Shown: positions 1 through 11,570, counted from the first letter of the stretch. The stretch: 64,000 nt of DNA from Loripinus fragilis (GCA_964019695.1 OZ026531.1:3180201-3244200), one strand, 5' to 3'. The notes: a model not told the origin generated them from the letters alone. Program-made: numbers and translations.

Positions 1-477
1 ATGTCTGCTTATTGGCTCTCCTCTATTTTTGATTTTTCAAAGAAGTATGAAAGATATAAAATTGAAATGGTGCATATATAATTCAACCCCGATGATTCGT
101 TTACTGCTCTAAAGATTGGTGTATTGTTTTTGAAATTGTTTGACTTTATTGTTGAGTAATTGAATAAAACAGAAATGACCAACCAGAAAGTTTGTTCTGT
201 GTAATTTCGACTTCCCCTTAGTTTTAACCATATGACATTTGAGCGTGAAATTACCCCTTCTACAGTAGTAGGTCAAATTCTGGTACTTAAGCCCCGCTAT
301 GTCCCTGGTATCCCCGACCCCAAGGAGACAGGGCATACAAATGGCTGGTGCATAACAACTGTTTTATCCACAGTGCCAGAGATAGATGAATATTAGGGAG
401 TTATGTGGACAAAATATCAATCCCCGTTTATACCCATAGTAGACTGGAAATCATCCTAACCGTGGCAACGGGTCAAA
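1..477. other. no feature recognised
   Basis: AT-rich sequence with only short chance reading frames on both strands. I see no repeat, RNA gene or coding similarity here. Confidence 0.5.
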
Positions 478-620
478 AATGAAATTTTTACACTTAGGCC
501 AGAATTTTTTATTAGTTGATTTACGGGAATTTTTTTTCAGATCTAGGGTCGGGGGGGGGGGGGGCGAAAAAAATTAAATAAAAAAGCTCTGAAAATGACC
601 AGTTGACTGGTCATTTTCAG

Positions 621-656
<36 letters not shown>

Positions 657-1012
657 CAGAGCTTTTTTTTTCTTTTTTTAATATATCCAAAAAACAGTAA
701 AACTAGTTATAGGTAAACCAACAGTCTGTATTAAATCTTTAAATATTTTATCATTTTCCTAAAAATCTGGACATGACAATCACTTTTAACAGTGTCACTC
801 TCAAAAATACACAGACAGAACCTCAAAAAAATATTATTTTTTTTCAACCAAACAATTAATATTTAGAGTCGGCGGATAAAATTAAAAAAAAATTTTAGAT
901 ATTAATTTTTTTTTTTTCTACTTTCCCGAAAATTACAGTAGGTGGGTTCGTAAATCAACTAATAAAAAAAATCTGGCCTTATTCCTACATTTTACTATCT
1001 GTTTGCAACCCT
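478..1012. mobile_element. inverted-repeat element (MITE-like) with internal hairpin
   Basis: About 30-bp inverted repeats at 497-525 and 949-979 (left arm reads AGGCCAGAATT..., right arm its complement) bound about 0.5 kb of very AT-rich, non-coding DNA. Inside lie a 14-G run (551-564), an almost perfect palindrome (580-603 against 606-629, arms ending GACCAGT/ACTGGTC with a 2-nt loop) and a long T run (622-656). There is no coding capacity, so this is a non-autonomous DNA element or a remnant of one. The outer limits are uncertain. Confidence 0.55.
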
Positions 1013-1099
1013 GGCTATATGGCGTTTTATTCATGGCATAAACTACGGAATGCTGTATGGGCAATTATTGGCATATCCATAGAAATATACAGGCACAAG

Positions 1100-2698
1100 G
1101 TTGAAGCACAGGAGCTTGAAGTTCGATCCTTAAATCACCCCTATAGCCTCAAAACCAAAAGCTCACAATGTCATTACTTAAGAATTGAAAGTTATTTTTC
1201 TGCGTTTCACTGAGGTATGAAATGTCGGGAAAATTACATCTAATTTGCATGAAAACCGAAGGTTTTCATGCTAAAATTAGATGTAATTCAAACGACATTT
1301 CATACCTCAGTGAAACGCAGAAAAATAGTTTTCAATTCTTATAATTACAACTTCTTCTTTATTCTTTCTTATTCAGTATTTATAATTATTTTTCCTAAAA
1401 AAATACGTTTCCAGCTAATAGTTCCTTTCGCGCATTTAGACTATGACGTGCGTATGTAGACCTAGACATTACGACGTTCAAAAAATCAAAATGGCGGCCG
1501 TTCTCCAATTGAAAATAAACAACTACATTTTCGAAACTAAAATCTCGTTTTTACCTCGACATGGGTCTTCATTAGAATGTATACGATAGTTACGTCATCG
1601 GATATGACGTCATTCGTTTACATTGTGGACGAAAGCATCATCTGTCGAAATGGCTTGGAAAGGAAAAGAAATGACCCCAGCAAAAAGAAATTGTGCCATC
1701 TTTATTGAGTGATTGAAGAAAGCAAAGACGAATTGGATAAACCAGGCAACAGTCAGTAAGTTCAAGAAACGATTTTATTGCGGGGCTCGACTGAAAACAT
1801 ACAACACAAGCACAGGTGCAAGAGGTGATCGCTCCGGGGTGATCGCATCATTTTGCGGGCTGGGAAACTGAATAGATCGCAGCAGACAGCTGATCGGCAT
1901 GACAACTGTTGATTTAGGCGTCATATATAAGTCAATTTTTGCTTTTCTACCTGAAAATATAGGTGTAAGTGTAAGGTAAACTGTCAGTAGTCGCAGGCTG
2001 TCCATTTCTCTTCATAGAAGCATTGCACAGTATCACAAAAGTAGTTCTGACGTGAATGGCCCTCGGAATGGCCCCGCCCCTCATGAATGCGGACCGGGTT
2101 CATTGAAAAATGAAATACAGGTCAATGCGATCAGATGACCGTTCTCGACCAATCAGAATAGCGGATCTCAATAAATGTTATGACAGTTGTAATTATGTAG
2201 TAATGACCAGGAGTGAAACTAAATTTCAGGCACCTTTGAATCGCCGTTACCAGGCGGTTTTGGCGAAAACTGAACATCTAACCATAAAAACTATGCCAAC
2301 AGGTCATGCGAGGCATGGATAACTTTTTCTGACATATCACTGAGTCAAAATAATGAGCGTTTGAAAATAAGGAAAAAACAACGGTAGCCATTCCGGCTCC
2401 AGTATCCGGTTTGACGCAGTGAATCCGAGCCTTCGTCACACTTGGAGAAAATACATTTCAAAAATTACAAACTCTTCAACCAAAAAATGAAACGATCAGT
2501 TAAATGTGTTCAGAATATTAAATAAATCAAACCCTTAAATTTACTTATCACGAAAAGTTCTGTTTTTTCATAAACTTTGCGGAAATTCAAAACTGAAACC
2601 GTTGTTTTTCAAAGATCGTGTAATGACACCGTGAGCTTTTGGTTTTGAGGCTATATAGGTGATATAAGGACCGAACTTCAAGCCCCTGTGGTTGAAGC
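1100..2698. mobile_element. 1.6-kb element with 75-bp inverted ends
   Basis: The segment 1100-1174 reappears inverted at 2624-2698 with about 85-90 percent identity by eye. A second, near-perfect palindrome lies just inside the left arm (1180-1340). The interior shows no transposase or other recognisable protein, only short frames. It is best described as a non-autonomous foldback or MITE-like unit, possibly with a second element inserted inside. Confidence 0.5.
1180..1340. repeat. 160-bp near-perfect palindrome
   Basis: The arms 1180-1257 and 1261-1340 are complementary with only a few mismatches around a 3-nt centre (GAAAACC-gaa-GGTTTTC). It would fold into one long hairpin. No reading frame is conserved. 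It is probably a compact palindromic MITE. Confidence 0.75.
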
Positions 2699-2744
2699 TC
2701 AGAACATTTATTATTCAGGACATCAACATGTTCATACCAAACAC

Positions 2745-2815
2745 CACGCTAGAGAACCTCTGTACTCGAACAGCGCAGTCATCGCGTGGTGGTCACAGTC
2801 GACGGGTGGAAAAAT
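2745..2815 (+). repeat. dispersed 70-bp repeat, copy 1
   Basis: This block (AGAGAACCTCTGTACTCGAA...) is found almost unchanged but inverted at 7697-7768. Both copies translate in one frame to a peptide containing HAREPLYSNSAVIAW, but the DNA identity is so high that this cannot be taken as protein-level conservation. It is likely the edge of a mobile element. Confidence 0.6.
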
Positions 2816-3929
2816 TGGCGTGTTTATGTGCACCTTGCTGTTGAAAAACGTAATAAATTTCCTAATATTTTACTTCTGAGAGTATTTTTTGCTGATTATT
2901 GCCAGTAATATATCCAGCTTTGTATCTGCGTAACAATACGTGTGTGGGTTAAGCGATAGTCAATACAGCGCCTTATTTATGCAAAGAAGGTGATTTTTCT
3001 CCAAAAAATGGATGAAAGATTATTTTTGTTTATATTCTGAAATTTATGCTTACCTAAGATAAAACGCTTAGTACCATGGCTTTAATGTGCAAAAGTTTGA
3101 ATTCTGTGGGTAGAGCATTTTGAAAGTTATTCAAGATTTTAATACTGTACGCACATTTCTCTATATCGGGTGCTCTGGCCCAATGATCAGGTGCTCCTGT
3201 ACACAGTCGTCTGGATTAGATAAAAGAGAACTGTACGCATATGTCGCGGGTTGTCCATGCTATATTTGAGCCAGCACATGTGTTTTGGAGTACGTGTTGC
3301 ATTTTCGACCAACGAAAACCCAGGCAAGCCTGTGCAGACTCGCATCGAACTTTGTTACTAATAAACACAAAGTATGGATGAAGATAAAGACTCGAAACAA
3401 AATTTGGACCGCTATAGTCCAACTAGATGCGTCGACAGTCTTGAACTGACCAACGCAACTACACCTTAGCAGGTGGCATGCCCCCATTAACAAATTCAGA
3501 CGTGTTCAATCTTCCTATCAAATCCATGGCCAGTGGATTTAACTCGTTGCATGCTGGGATATTTTCTATGCTCTTTGTCATCTGCTGATTTTACCTGATC
3601 TGGGTCCAAACTGTTTACTAAGATTATCAGCAGGTGGCACTTGTACATGTATATAAAGAGTGTGGTCAGGCGCCATTATCAACTCGCTCCCCGGACAGTC
3701 AAAACCACTTTCATGGTATAGACCAATTCGCGCCGGTTCGACACGGGGGTAACAAGTCATGAGCTCTTAAAAATTGTAGGTTTCCAGTATCTCACTTCTG
3801 GAAAACGGAACAAACCTTAGGTAGCTCCACGCGTCAGGACGCGTTGAACTAAATAAATTGCATTTTGGTAAATTTGTTGGCATTCCATTGCTAAATTACA
3901 GCCACAAAGCGATCACGGTCCACAAAGAG
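2816..3929. other. no gene recognised; one short dispersed-repeat fragment
   Basis: Only short chance frames. Around 3594-3620 the phrase CCTGATCTGGGTCCAAACTG also occurs near 5942 and 43448 and, inverted, near 6175. It marks a small fragment of the dispersed repeat described at 5936-6200. Confidence 0.45.
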
Positions 3930-4316
3930 GGTGGGGGGGGGGGGGGAGGTACTCTGATACTGTTTGATACATGCGTAGCCTCGAGGCGTTTTTGTTTTAA
4001 TTTTTGAATTACATTATTATTTTTCTTTTGGGGGGAGGGGATTCAGAAATATTGATATTTTTGGGTGTTATGAAGATTTTGTGCATATTTTTAGGGGGTC
4101 ACGACAAAATTGGACTAGTTTTAGGTGTCTCTTCTATGTATTTTAGGGTCTTTTCTTAAGGTAAATGTACAGAATGAGAATATTTTTGCGTGGCAAAAAA
4201 TTCAAATATTTTTTGGGGTGCTTGATATTCCCAATTTGTTTTGGCGGCACACGGTAGATGCTGGGCCCAATCCTACGTATGAAGAAAAAGTGAGAGTCCC
4301 CCCCCCCCCCCACCAC
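3930..4316. mobile_element. element bounded by inverted G/C tracts
   Basis: The left end carries G14 (3933-3946) followed by AGGTACTC. The right end carries the mirror-image GAGAGT then C14 (4298-4311). About 350 bp lie between. The arrangement resembles a MITE whose short inverted ends contain an expanded mononucleotide run. No coding capacity is seen. Confidence 0.45.
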
Positions 4317-4639
4317 ACACATTCACCCTGGGTCACAGTCTATGATGAGAAGCTGCTAGCTAGGTGATCTATGATTGCGGATTGAGTTATTTCTGGCTGC
4401 TACTTGTTAATCATACACTTTCCCTACATCAGTTAAACAAGCAACTTCCTTGAATACATTTAAAAGAGCTATGATAGAATTTATTTCATTTTAGAGACTG
4501 CAATCTTACTTATGAACACACTATTTTTATATACCCATCAGAACACATCGGATGTACAATGTAGACAACAAATGTGCCACCTGACGTAAGACTGTGTGAT
4601 ACTTTTAATTTGTCTGAAATTGCATTGTTATCCTTCTTT

Positions 4640-4780
4640 TAGCAATGCCATGCATGCTTGTATATATGTTCATAATACCGTTCGTTTATTTCCATGTTTT
4701 ATATATCAGTTATATGTTCAGAAGGGCCATATGGTAGACTGGCCGTCGAGCTAAATATGTCACCCTCTTGAAATATTGTA

Positions 4781-4811
<31 letters not shown>

Positions 4812-4813
4812 AT
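4640..4813 (+). repeat. LINE/SINE 3' end with (TAAA)n tail
   Basis: The sequence AGGGCCATATGGTAGACT, then TTGAAATATTGTATAAATAAA, runs into a (TAAA)n microsatellite at about 4782-4812. A second copy of the same 3' end is at 16876-16955. A shared 3' end finishing in a simple repeat is typical of retroposed LINEs or SINEs. The 5' part is absent. Confidence 0.6.
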
Positions 4814-5200
4814 GTATTAAATCTGAACATACTGCGGGAGTTCGGCTTATCCTACAATCTGGAGCTCTTAATGGTCCGTGATCGTAGTAAAATTATGGGT
4901 TAATCCCACAATAGTTTTCGACCCCGTAAGGCCAAACTACCCACACCATAATCTAATATTGACACGCAGAACCGGTTTCATCCCCATAATGTTACATGAC
5001 AATGTATCAGCGGATGGACAACACCAAATATCTCCCCAAATTTTTCGGAGGATAAAATAGACAAGAATATTAAACAATGAACTTTAAAACGCATTACATT
5101 TTTACCTTTTTCAGTATAAATGGGTAAGCATACGATATCTTGGTGTGAAGTTATATTTAATGCATGTATGTATAGCTGTCTAATGAGAATAGGCCTGTAT
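4814..5200. other. no feature recognised
   Basis: AT-rich sequence; only chance reading frames are present. Confidence 0.4.
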
Positions 5201-5249
5201 TTGGGATAAAAATTGCATCTTCATACCTGCTTTGAGTATGCAAGCAGCG

Positions 5250-5560
5250 AATGCTCGGATACACAGGCTCGCTTGAGCCTCGGTTGTTCGCCCAAGATCT
5301 CCTGTGCTGTCTTAGTGCCAGGAGAACTTTTTATTAGCCTACGAATACCCAGTAAGCACGTTGTAAAATCGGGCCACTATCGGCCCGCAAGCAAAACGCC
5401 ATCCGAACGGCGTTTCGCTGGCGGACCGATAGTGGCCCGAGATTGGATACTGGCTGGGCAAATCATCTGCCGAGGTCGACCGTTAAATAGTTTTGCTGTC
5501 AGTAGAGCGGCAAACAGTATTGACCCAGATCAGACTGAGTCTACTGCTTGCAAAAATATT
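5250..5560. mobile_element. hairpin repeat related to the GCGGGCC family
   Basis: The core 5369-5440 is a palindrome (CGGGCCACTATCGGCCCG ... CGGACCGATAGTGGCCCG) around GCGAAACGCC-type arms. The same core design occurs at 23393-23455, 59130-59165 and 59523-59570. The 128-codon open frame that crosses it (5213-5599) is therefore not regarded as a gene. The right part carries the motif GACCCAGATCAGAC shared with neighbouring repeats. Confidence 0.55.
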
Positions 5561-5599
5561 TCTAAAATGTTCCAAGACAAGTTTTTACATGTATTGTGA

Positions 5600-5935
5600 T
5601 TAGCGTTTTTTCGGCCTTAGGGGTTTTGTTTATTTCCAAAATGTAATGCTTTTCTCTAAAAAAAATGCGCAGACCCTGATGAAAAGTCGGCAATTCATCG
5701 CGGCCTTCACTGTTTGCCAAAGTGCCTCTTTTAGGAGAAAGTACAAAGAGTAAACAGAATTACTTTAGCTTGCTGAAGACTGCAAAAGTGGTCGTTAGTT
5801 ACGTCGTATCATCGTGTTCCAAATATAGCAACGTTTTTGTCTTAACTCTTTGATTGCTGAGTAACGTTTTTTTTTTGTCCTAAACATTGTTTAAATCTTA
5901 CGGACCTTTCTCCTTCGGGTCCTGCCAGACGTTTT
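5600..5935. other. no feature recognised
   Basis: AT-rich, with no convincing frame or repeat. Confidence 0.35.
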
Positions 5936-6200
5936 GCTGAGCCTGATCTGGGTCTAAACTGTTTGTATGATCATTCTCAGACATTTTCATTTTAAAATGC
6001 TTCCAGAAATACTTTTTTAACGTTTTGCATGCTGATTCTTTTTTTCCGCATACTGTTTTGTCATCATAACCAGATTACAGCTATATCGAGCCAACATCCC
6101 ATCACGGGCCAGCGAAACGCCAGTTGCCTGATTTCTAATATAATAGGTACTTACTGGGTACAGGCTCGAACAGGTTGGATCCAGATCAGGCTCCAAGTTT
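5936..6200. mobile_element. short inverted-repeat element
   Basis: The left end, GAGCCTGATCTGGGTCTAAA, is matched by the inverted right end near 6170-6195 (GGATCCAGATCAGGCTC). The interior contains GGGCCAGCGAAACGCC, shared with the hairpin family at 5369-5440. It is non-coding and probably a MITE relative. Confidence 0.5.
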
Positions 6201-6214
6201 TTTTTCAAAAATAG

Positions 6215-6345
6215 TGAGTATGATCAGAAAATACCACAATCACAAACCGAAGACAAACCCATGGCACCGCGAGGAAGAGCAACATAACCATCACGAGACA
6301 CCAGGAAGACAAACTGAGCAAAGCAACCAGCTCTCTCTTCAGATC
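6215..6345 (-). repeat. dispersed SINE-like repeat, copy 1
   Basis: The reverse strand reads TCTTCCTGGTGTCTCGTGAT ... GATCATACTCACTA. Related copies lie at 16735-16855 (+), 36199-36345 (+) and partly at 18525-18590 (+). The order of blocks is conserved, and one copy (16735) is joined to the (TAAA)n-tailed 3' end, so this may be the body of the same retroposon. Confidence 0.55.
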
Positions 6346-6484
6346 CAGATCGTGTTGATATTTCAAGCTTTCGTTCGACCATCCGTTTATTCGCAGATCG
6401 GCCATCTATTGGTCTCTTTTTTATTCTACGTGGTAAGCATATGGCTAAACATGACATCCACATAATGGAGTCATTCCCAGGAGT

Positions 6485-6670
6485 TTTGGGAAACAGGCGA
6501 AATGACATTTATTCCAGGGGAACAGGGAAAAAAGGTCCAATTTTGAGTGGAACAGGGTACAAAGGCAATATTGGGGAACATGGAACATAAGAAAACAATT
6601 TTCGATTCTTGGGGAACAGGGGAAACAAGCCTATTTATTTAAGGGGAACAAGGGAACGGTTATCCCCCTA
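6485..6670 (+). repeat. degenerate GGGGAACAGGG minisatellite
   Basis: The phrase GGGGAACA(G)GGG recurs six to seven times with irregular spacing between 6513 and 6655. It is a decayed tandem repeat with no frame. Confidence 0.55.
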
Positions 6671-7696
6671 GGAGGGTCTCATAAGCGTTCCAATTTTCAA
6701 ACCATCCACCAGTTTGTGTGTCTGTTTATCCGTCTGTCAACACGTCATACTAAATTGTGTCTCCGAAGCACTGACAGCATGTACGTCAAAACATGCATTT
6801 CATACTCACACAATACATACACTGTAATGTGTGACCCTATACCATGATCAACACCACATTTGCAGAAAAGTATGCAGCAGAGATATTTGAAGTGTCATTG
6901 TTGTCCTGGGCATACTCCTCAAGCACGCACTATGCCATAAATCGCATGTTTCATTGATTTTTATGATTCTGTAAAGCGCATTTTTTTTTTTTTATGAAAT
7001 CCGTAAAATTGTAACCTTGATCTTCGTATCACTCGCCAGTGACCCTGGTTATTTTATGCACTAAAATGCATGTCTTGTCCAGCAGTGATTAATTAAGTAG
7101 AAGCAAACCTTGCAATGGTTATAAGAAAGTGTGGCACAGCTTGTTTTATTTGCTTTGAAATTGTTGCCGAGACGGTTTGGCATCGCTGGAGGCAAATAAA
7201 CAGCAGTTCAATCGCTCTGGCTTTGTTAAAACCGCTCGCGCTCCCATCGACTGCGTCCAGATACAGCTTGATGAATGCGTACAAAGTAAATTTTTAGGCA
7301 CTCGACATATGGGACAGTCCACTTGACTACTCAAAATTTGCGTACAGAAGAAAAATGGCTGGCCACTTCGCAAATAATAAACAGAAACATTTCAAACTTT
7401 CTAGTCCTTCACTTATACGTATTCTTTATTATTTGATGACAAAACATGATAATCGGTGACTTTAATGGCACATTTATTAGTCATTGAACGCATTTCAGGC
7501 ACATAAATTCCCATTGACTAGCTAGAAACTGACTGATACTCTGCTGGTTTTAAAATTTGAAGGCTCTTATTGGGCCAGAATGGACTACAATACCTAAGCA
7601 ATAATTCCAAATCAAAAAAAAAAACATCGTGAAAATTAAAAGTTGTAAAGAACTGTCTCGTAAAATGGATCACAGTAAACCAAAATAGTATATTTT
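6671..7696. other. no gene recognised
   Basis: About 1 kb with only short overlapping chance frames on both strands. No family similarity was recognised. Confidence 0.4.
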
Positions 7697-7768
7697 GTGC
7701 ACCCGTCGACTGCGAACACCACGCGATGACTGCGCTGTTCGAGTACAGAGGTTCTCTAGCGTGAAACA
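7697..7768 (-). repeat. dispersed 70-bp repeat, copy 2
   Basis: Inverted counterpart of 2745-2815, with almost identical bases over about 65 positions. It may mark the far end of a composite 5-kb structure or simply an independent insertion. Confidence 0.6.
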
Positions 7769-7942
7769 CGCCAGGTTGTGATAGACACTCATGGAATCCT
7801 TAGGTTTGTTCAATGTGGCTTTTTGGGACACCAGAACGACGCCCAACAATTTTCCCTCATGAAAAAGACAGATTATGGAAAGGATTTAAATTTTCAAGCA
7901 GATTGCTAACCTCTTGGTGACAAAATTTATCCAAATAAATAT

Positions 7943-8191
7943 CCTGGCCCCGAGGTTATAAAACTTTTTTCATGCTCAACTCAGCTGAGCACGAAACTTA
8001 TCCTGCTCATAAATGTTCAAATGCCAACTATTGTTGGCATTTTAACATTTATTAGCATGATAAATACAACATCTGAGAGACTTAAAGCAAGAAACTTCTT
8101 TATCTATCAGTATTTTAGTTTTCATGTGCAGTTGAAATTTCGTGCTCAGTTGAGTTGAGCATGAACAAAGTTTTATAACCTCAGGCCCTGG
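7943..8191. mobile_element. MITE, CCGAGGTTATAAAAC family
   Basis: Terminal inverted repeats of about 45 bp: the left end reads CCGAGGTTATAAAACTTTTT then CATGCTCAACTCA, and the right end is its complement, finishing in GTTTTATAACCTCAGG. The total is about 250 bp with no coding capacity. A decayed copy is at 36346-36560, and a one-ended scrap lies at about 55388-55425. Confidence 0.75.
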
Positions 8192-8855
8192 CATGATACG
8201 TACGCAAAACGTCAGATAGAAAGGAAAGAAATATACCAACGACGTTAAGTCATTAAGTTGAATCCAATTGTTAGTGATCAAATGAACTACATGTATTTGA
8301 GACGTGAAATGCTGCCAAATTATGCACATAAGTTGTTGGTTTTTGTTGCTTCAAATTCCAAGTCAACAGTTATGGTCATTGCGGGACTGTCAGTTCACCT
8401 AACCACACTTTTGAACAAGCGGCTTACCAGTACTTCGTGTACATACTTTCGCTTGTAACTGACAACAACCCTTCTTGAATGAATCAGTGAGTGGGAGGAG
8501 AATGACCGTAGAAATTATTTCATGATCAATCTCCACGAAAGTATTGAACTGGGCCAGGATCCAACGCGGAACCCCTGGATCTGCAGTCAGACACGCATCT
8601 GTAGCCAGACACGTTAACGACTGCACTATGCAGCCCGGTTTATTCACTTAGGTACTTAATGGCAGCCCACCAGATTTTGTTTGCCATTTATGCTGGATTG
8701 GTTTATGGGCGAATTAAAATATTTGGGTAAAAGTAGGAAAATATCAAATCAAATGGTTTTGTCATTGAAACTGAATGTATATTTTTTAAACAAATATATT
8801 TCTATATACTTATTATATCAAAGGTGTTAAGAAATTTCGATCATTTGAAATTCTT
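8192..8855. other. no feature recognised
   Basis: AT-rich; no repeat or coding signal found. Confidence 0.35.
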
Positions 8856-9019
8856 AATTTCCCGTGTTACATTGAAAAGCAGGAAATTTATGTCTTAAAA
8901 GAACTGGTTGAACTAGGTAGCGAGGCTCATGAGTATGGTTCAGTCACATGCGGGCAGTTTATATAAACAGGGACAGGGCATTGGTAATGTAGTTTCTAGT
9001 GAGTTTTCTTCAGCACAAG

Positions 9020-9379
9020 TTTTATAACATTGAATTCAAGGTGGACACAGAGCAGGTTGATGAGAGGGTGACGGCTAAGGTGGCAGAGTTGATGCTGGAG
9101 AATCAGCAACAACTGATGCAGGATATGAGCAGTTTGCTCTAAAAGCTAAGTGATCAAACTAGTAGCCCAAATGAGCAACAACTTTTGAAAATAAGTGAGA
9201 TCATTGCCACGGGGGAAACGCCCAAATTTAAAAAGAAAAGTAATGAGGAGCAGTATAAGCTGAATAAAAAAGTCATGGTGAAGTTGGACGAGGTGGAGCA
9301 ATCCGTGGACAGTGCCAATGTGGACAAGGTGAAAGAAAAAATGCTATTAGTGAGTAAAAAAAGTTTTGCTTTTATGTAG
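9020..9379 (+). pseudogene. DIRS gag-like N-terminal half (broken)
   Basis: The frame beginning about 9027 (IEFKVDTEQVDERVTAK...) meets a TAA at 9140-9142, then resumes in the same frame through KFKKKSNEEQYKLNKK and a lysine/glutamate-rich helical stretch up to 9379. A FKKKSNEEQYKLN-type segment followed by an RQK-LADxSEHGW segment is characteristic of the gag-like first protein of bivalve and cnidarian DIRS elements. The second half continues after about 1 kb of foreign DNA, at 10398. Confidence 0.65.
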
Positions 9380-10390
9380 CCTGGAAAATACAGTGGCTTA
9401 AAATGTTTCTCCATATCCTGAGCAGTGGGTTATTTTCATTTAAATGCCCGAGGAACAATTAAGAGCGCTCGAAGATGTCTGTAGTCTTGGACTTCTAACG
9501 GTAAAAACGAGCGGGTTTGTAAGAATTTACAAGGGCACAGGTAAATTTTGGGTATAGCTGCACAACGACCTCTGAGTAATGACCTTTGGATCATTCTGTC
9601 TCAAATTGTTAACGTGTTAAGCGAAAAATGAGCCAGTCGGGCGTGAACATGAACTTGTGTCAAAATATCATAGATGTAATTGCTTGTTACCCCCTTTTCT
9701 AGATATTGAGAATACTAGGTGAGTGTCTTTTGATATCAAGTTTATCAGGCAAGGCTTTGAGAACGCTTGTTGACATCGCGAGGCTTGCAGAGCGATTCAA
9801 CATGCGTTCTCAAAGCCGAGCCTGGTAAACTTGATATCAAAAGACGGGAACCTGGTATTCTATTTATCAGTTTACCCATTGCTGAACACTCTTCAAACTA
9901 GCGATTATGACGTAATTTTTGATTTTTGTGTTGATTCAGCGTCATTAGAGACGTCATTCAAAAAGTGCAACGTCATCATGACCTGATAAAGGCAACATGC
10001 CGTGAGATAGACAACGTTTATCAGGCAACGCGCAACAATGCAGTTAATGTGAGAGGTAACTGATAAATTGTAAATACTGTACAGTCACACTTTAAAGCGT
10101 TTTGTTTATCTTTAGTTATCAGACCATTATATAAGATATGGCGACGATGTACGATGTTTTATTTCGCAATGGGTCTTGAAACTTGCAAAAAAAGTTATTA
10201 TGAGTTGCAAACAGAGCTGGTATTGAAGGACAAAATTTTGAGCAAAATTGTACTAGTTCGATTATCAAGTATTGGCTTAAAAATGTTAAAACCGGTTATA
10301 CATAAATACTCTTTAGTTAAAGATTAGAATAAAAATAGTTTTAATACCTATGCAGGTGTAATGCACATTTTCATGATTAATTTTTGCAGA
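9380..10390. other. insertion (or intron-like gap) splitting gag
   Basis: This 1-kb block interrupts the gag-like protein and contains the MITE at 9700-10068. The left junction happens to read TTA|GTGAGT, a strong splice-donor match, and a TTTCAG lies near 10415, but simple joining there is out of phase. Decayed inserted DNA is therefore the simpler reading. The rest of the block is not recognised. Confidence 0.4.
9700..10068 (+). mobile_element. MITE, GAATACTAGGTGAGTG family, copy 1
   Basis: A hairpin module comes first: TTTTGATATCAAGTTTATCA and its inverted partner ending in TTGATATCAAAAG, around AAGGCTTTGAGAACGC/GCGTTCTCAAAGC arms. A roughly 190-bp non-palindromic tail follows, ending ACTGATAAATT. 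The family has three copies here (also 11863-12320 and 55567-56029). The module ends in TGATAAATAGA-like inverted termini. Confidence 0.75.
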
Positions 10391-10397
10391 TATTAGG

Positions 10398-10757
10398 ATG
10401 GACATATGTGTAATTTCAGCTAAAGATCTCCTGAAAAATAGACAGAAGATAATCGAATTGGCTGATCAGTCAGAGCATGGGTGGAGAACTGTGGCTGAGT
10501 ATGAGACAGATCCTATAGCGAGCGACAGCGATGATGAGAGGCGCATTTATAGGGCTGAGTCACCACGAGCTTCAAGAAAAAGTAGATCAGACGCAGATGG
10601 GAGACGTGGTCGATGTAGGGGTCATCCCTATCAGAGGGCTTCATTGCATAGAAGGGCAGCAGAAACCACTAGAGGGGGCAGTACGCAGACACAAGCACAG
10701 CAGAACAAGAGGCCAGGTCTATGTTTTTGTTACTTCATGCCTGGACACTGGAAGTTT
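10398..10757 (+). pseudogene. DIRS gag-like C-terminal half
   Basis: A 120-codon frame with NRQKIIELADQSEHGWRTV, an acidic stretch (ASDSDDERRIYRAE), an Arg/Ser-rich tail and a final CFCYFMPGHWKF. The last segment resembles the degenerate zinc knuckle (C-x2-C-x3-GHW) that closes DIRS gag-like proteins. One cysteine position is replaced (FCYFMPGHW). It is the continuation of the frame ending at 9379. Confidence 0.65.
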
Positions 10758-11149
10758 TAGTGCCCTTGTTTGAAGGGTACCATTGGAAATAACAAGATAA
10801 GTAGTCTTTTTTACCTCAGTTACACAGGGAAGTCGGAACAAACAAAACAATGTAAATAAGAATCTAAGTAAAGTCAAAGTGAAGTTGAGTAGGACTGACG
10901 ATATGTCAGGCATAAGTGATAAATGGCTTTCACCAGTAGGTAGGTTACTGTGTAATAGGTAGGTTAGGGAAAGGGTCTTGACAAATGGAAAGAAATCACT
11001 GAGGAAATGTTGTAAAAGAGGGATACAAATTACCTTAAGGCCAATTCCTACGAGTATTATTTTGAAAAAATAATAAAATCAGCAAGGAAAATATGTCTTT
11101 TGTACAAGAAGAAGTGGAAAGTTTGATCAGAAAAGGAGTCGTTACACAG

Positions 11150-11570
11150 GTCACACAGATTCTTAAAGTTGTCAATCCGCTTACAGTGGCATATAATAAA
11201 AAAAAGGTAAGCCCGGTTTAGTGTTAGATTGTAGGCATATAAACAGGTTCTACATACATTCAAATATAAATAGGAGGATATGAAGGTCGCAGAAGATATG
11301 TTTAAAAAATGGTATTTTCTGTTTACTTTTGTCATCAGAAGTGCATATAAAAGCTTTATATAAATCAGGGCTCAAGGACTTGGTTAGGATTTTATCCCCA
11401 AATAGATGGAAAGGTTAGATACTGTGTTTTAAATTCACTACCATTTGGATTGTCTATTTCAGGGCACATTTTCTCGAAGGTTTTAAGAGTAGTAGTAAAG
11501 TTCTGGAGAACAAAGGGCCATAAAATAATCATGTTTGTAGATGGCGGAATTGGTGGTAGTACAGTATATG
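11150..11570 (+). pseudogene. DIRS reverse transcriptase fragment
   Basis: In shifting frames the sequence gives KPGLVLDCRHINRF (near 11207-11250), then GFYPQIDGKVRYC and NSLPFGLSISGHIFSKVLR, then FVDGGIGGS (about 11535-11561). This is the palm of a DIRS RT. The catalytic YLDDGIG has become FVDGGIG, so the second aspartate is lost. The stretch ends abruptly where a MITE begins at 11569. Confidence 0.75.

Noticed and set aside
5213..5599. 128-codon open frame with GHYRPASKTP
   Set aside because: The peptide arises from the palindromic core of a repeat family; a related frame (GHYRPASETP) appears at 23301-23540 for the same reason.
9355..10415. Spliced intron within the DIRS gag gene
   Set aside because: The GTGAGT donor is good, but the plausible acceptor near 10415 gives the wrong phase, and the block contains an independent MITE.
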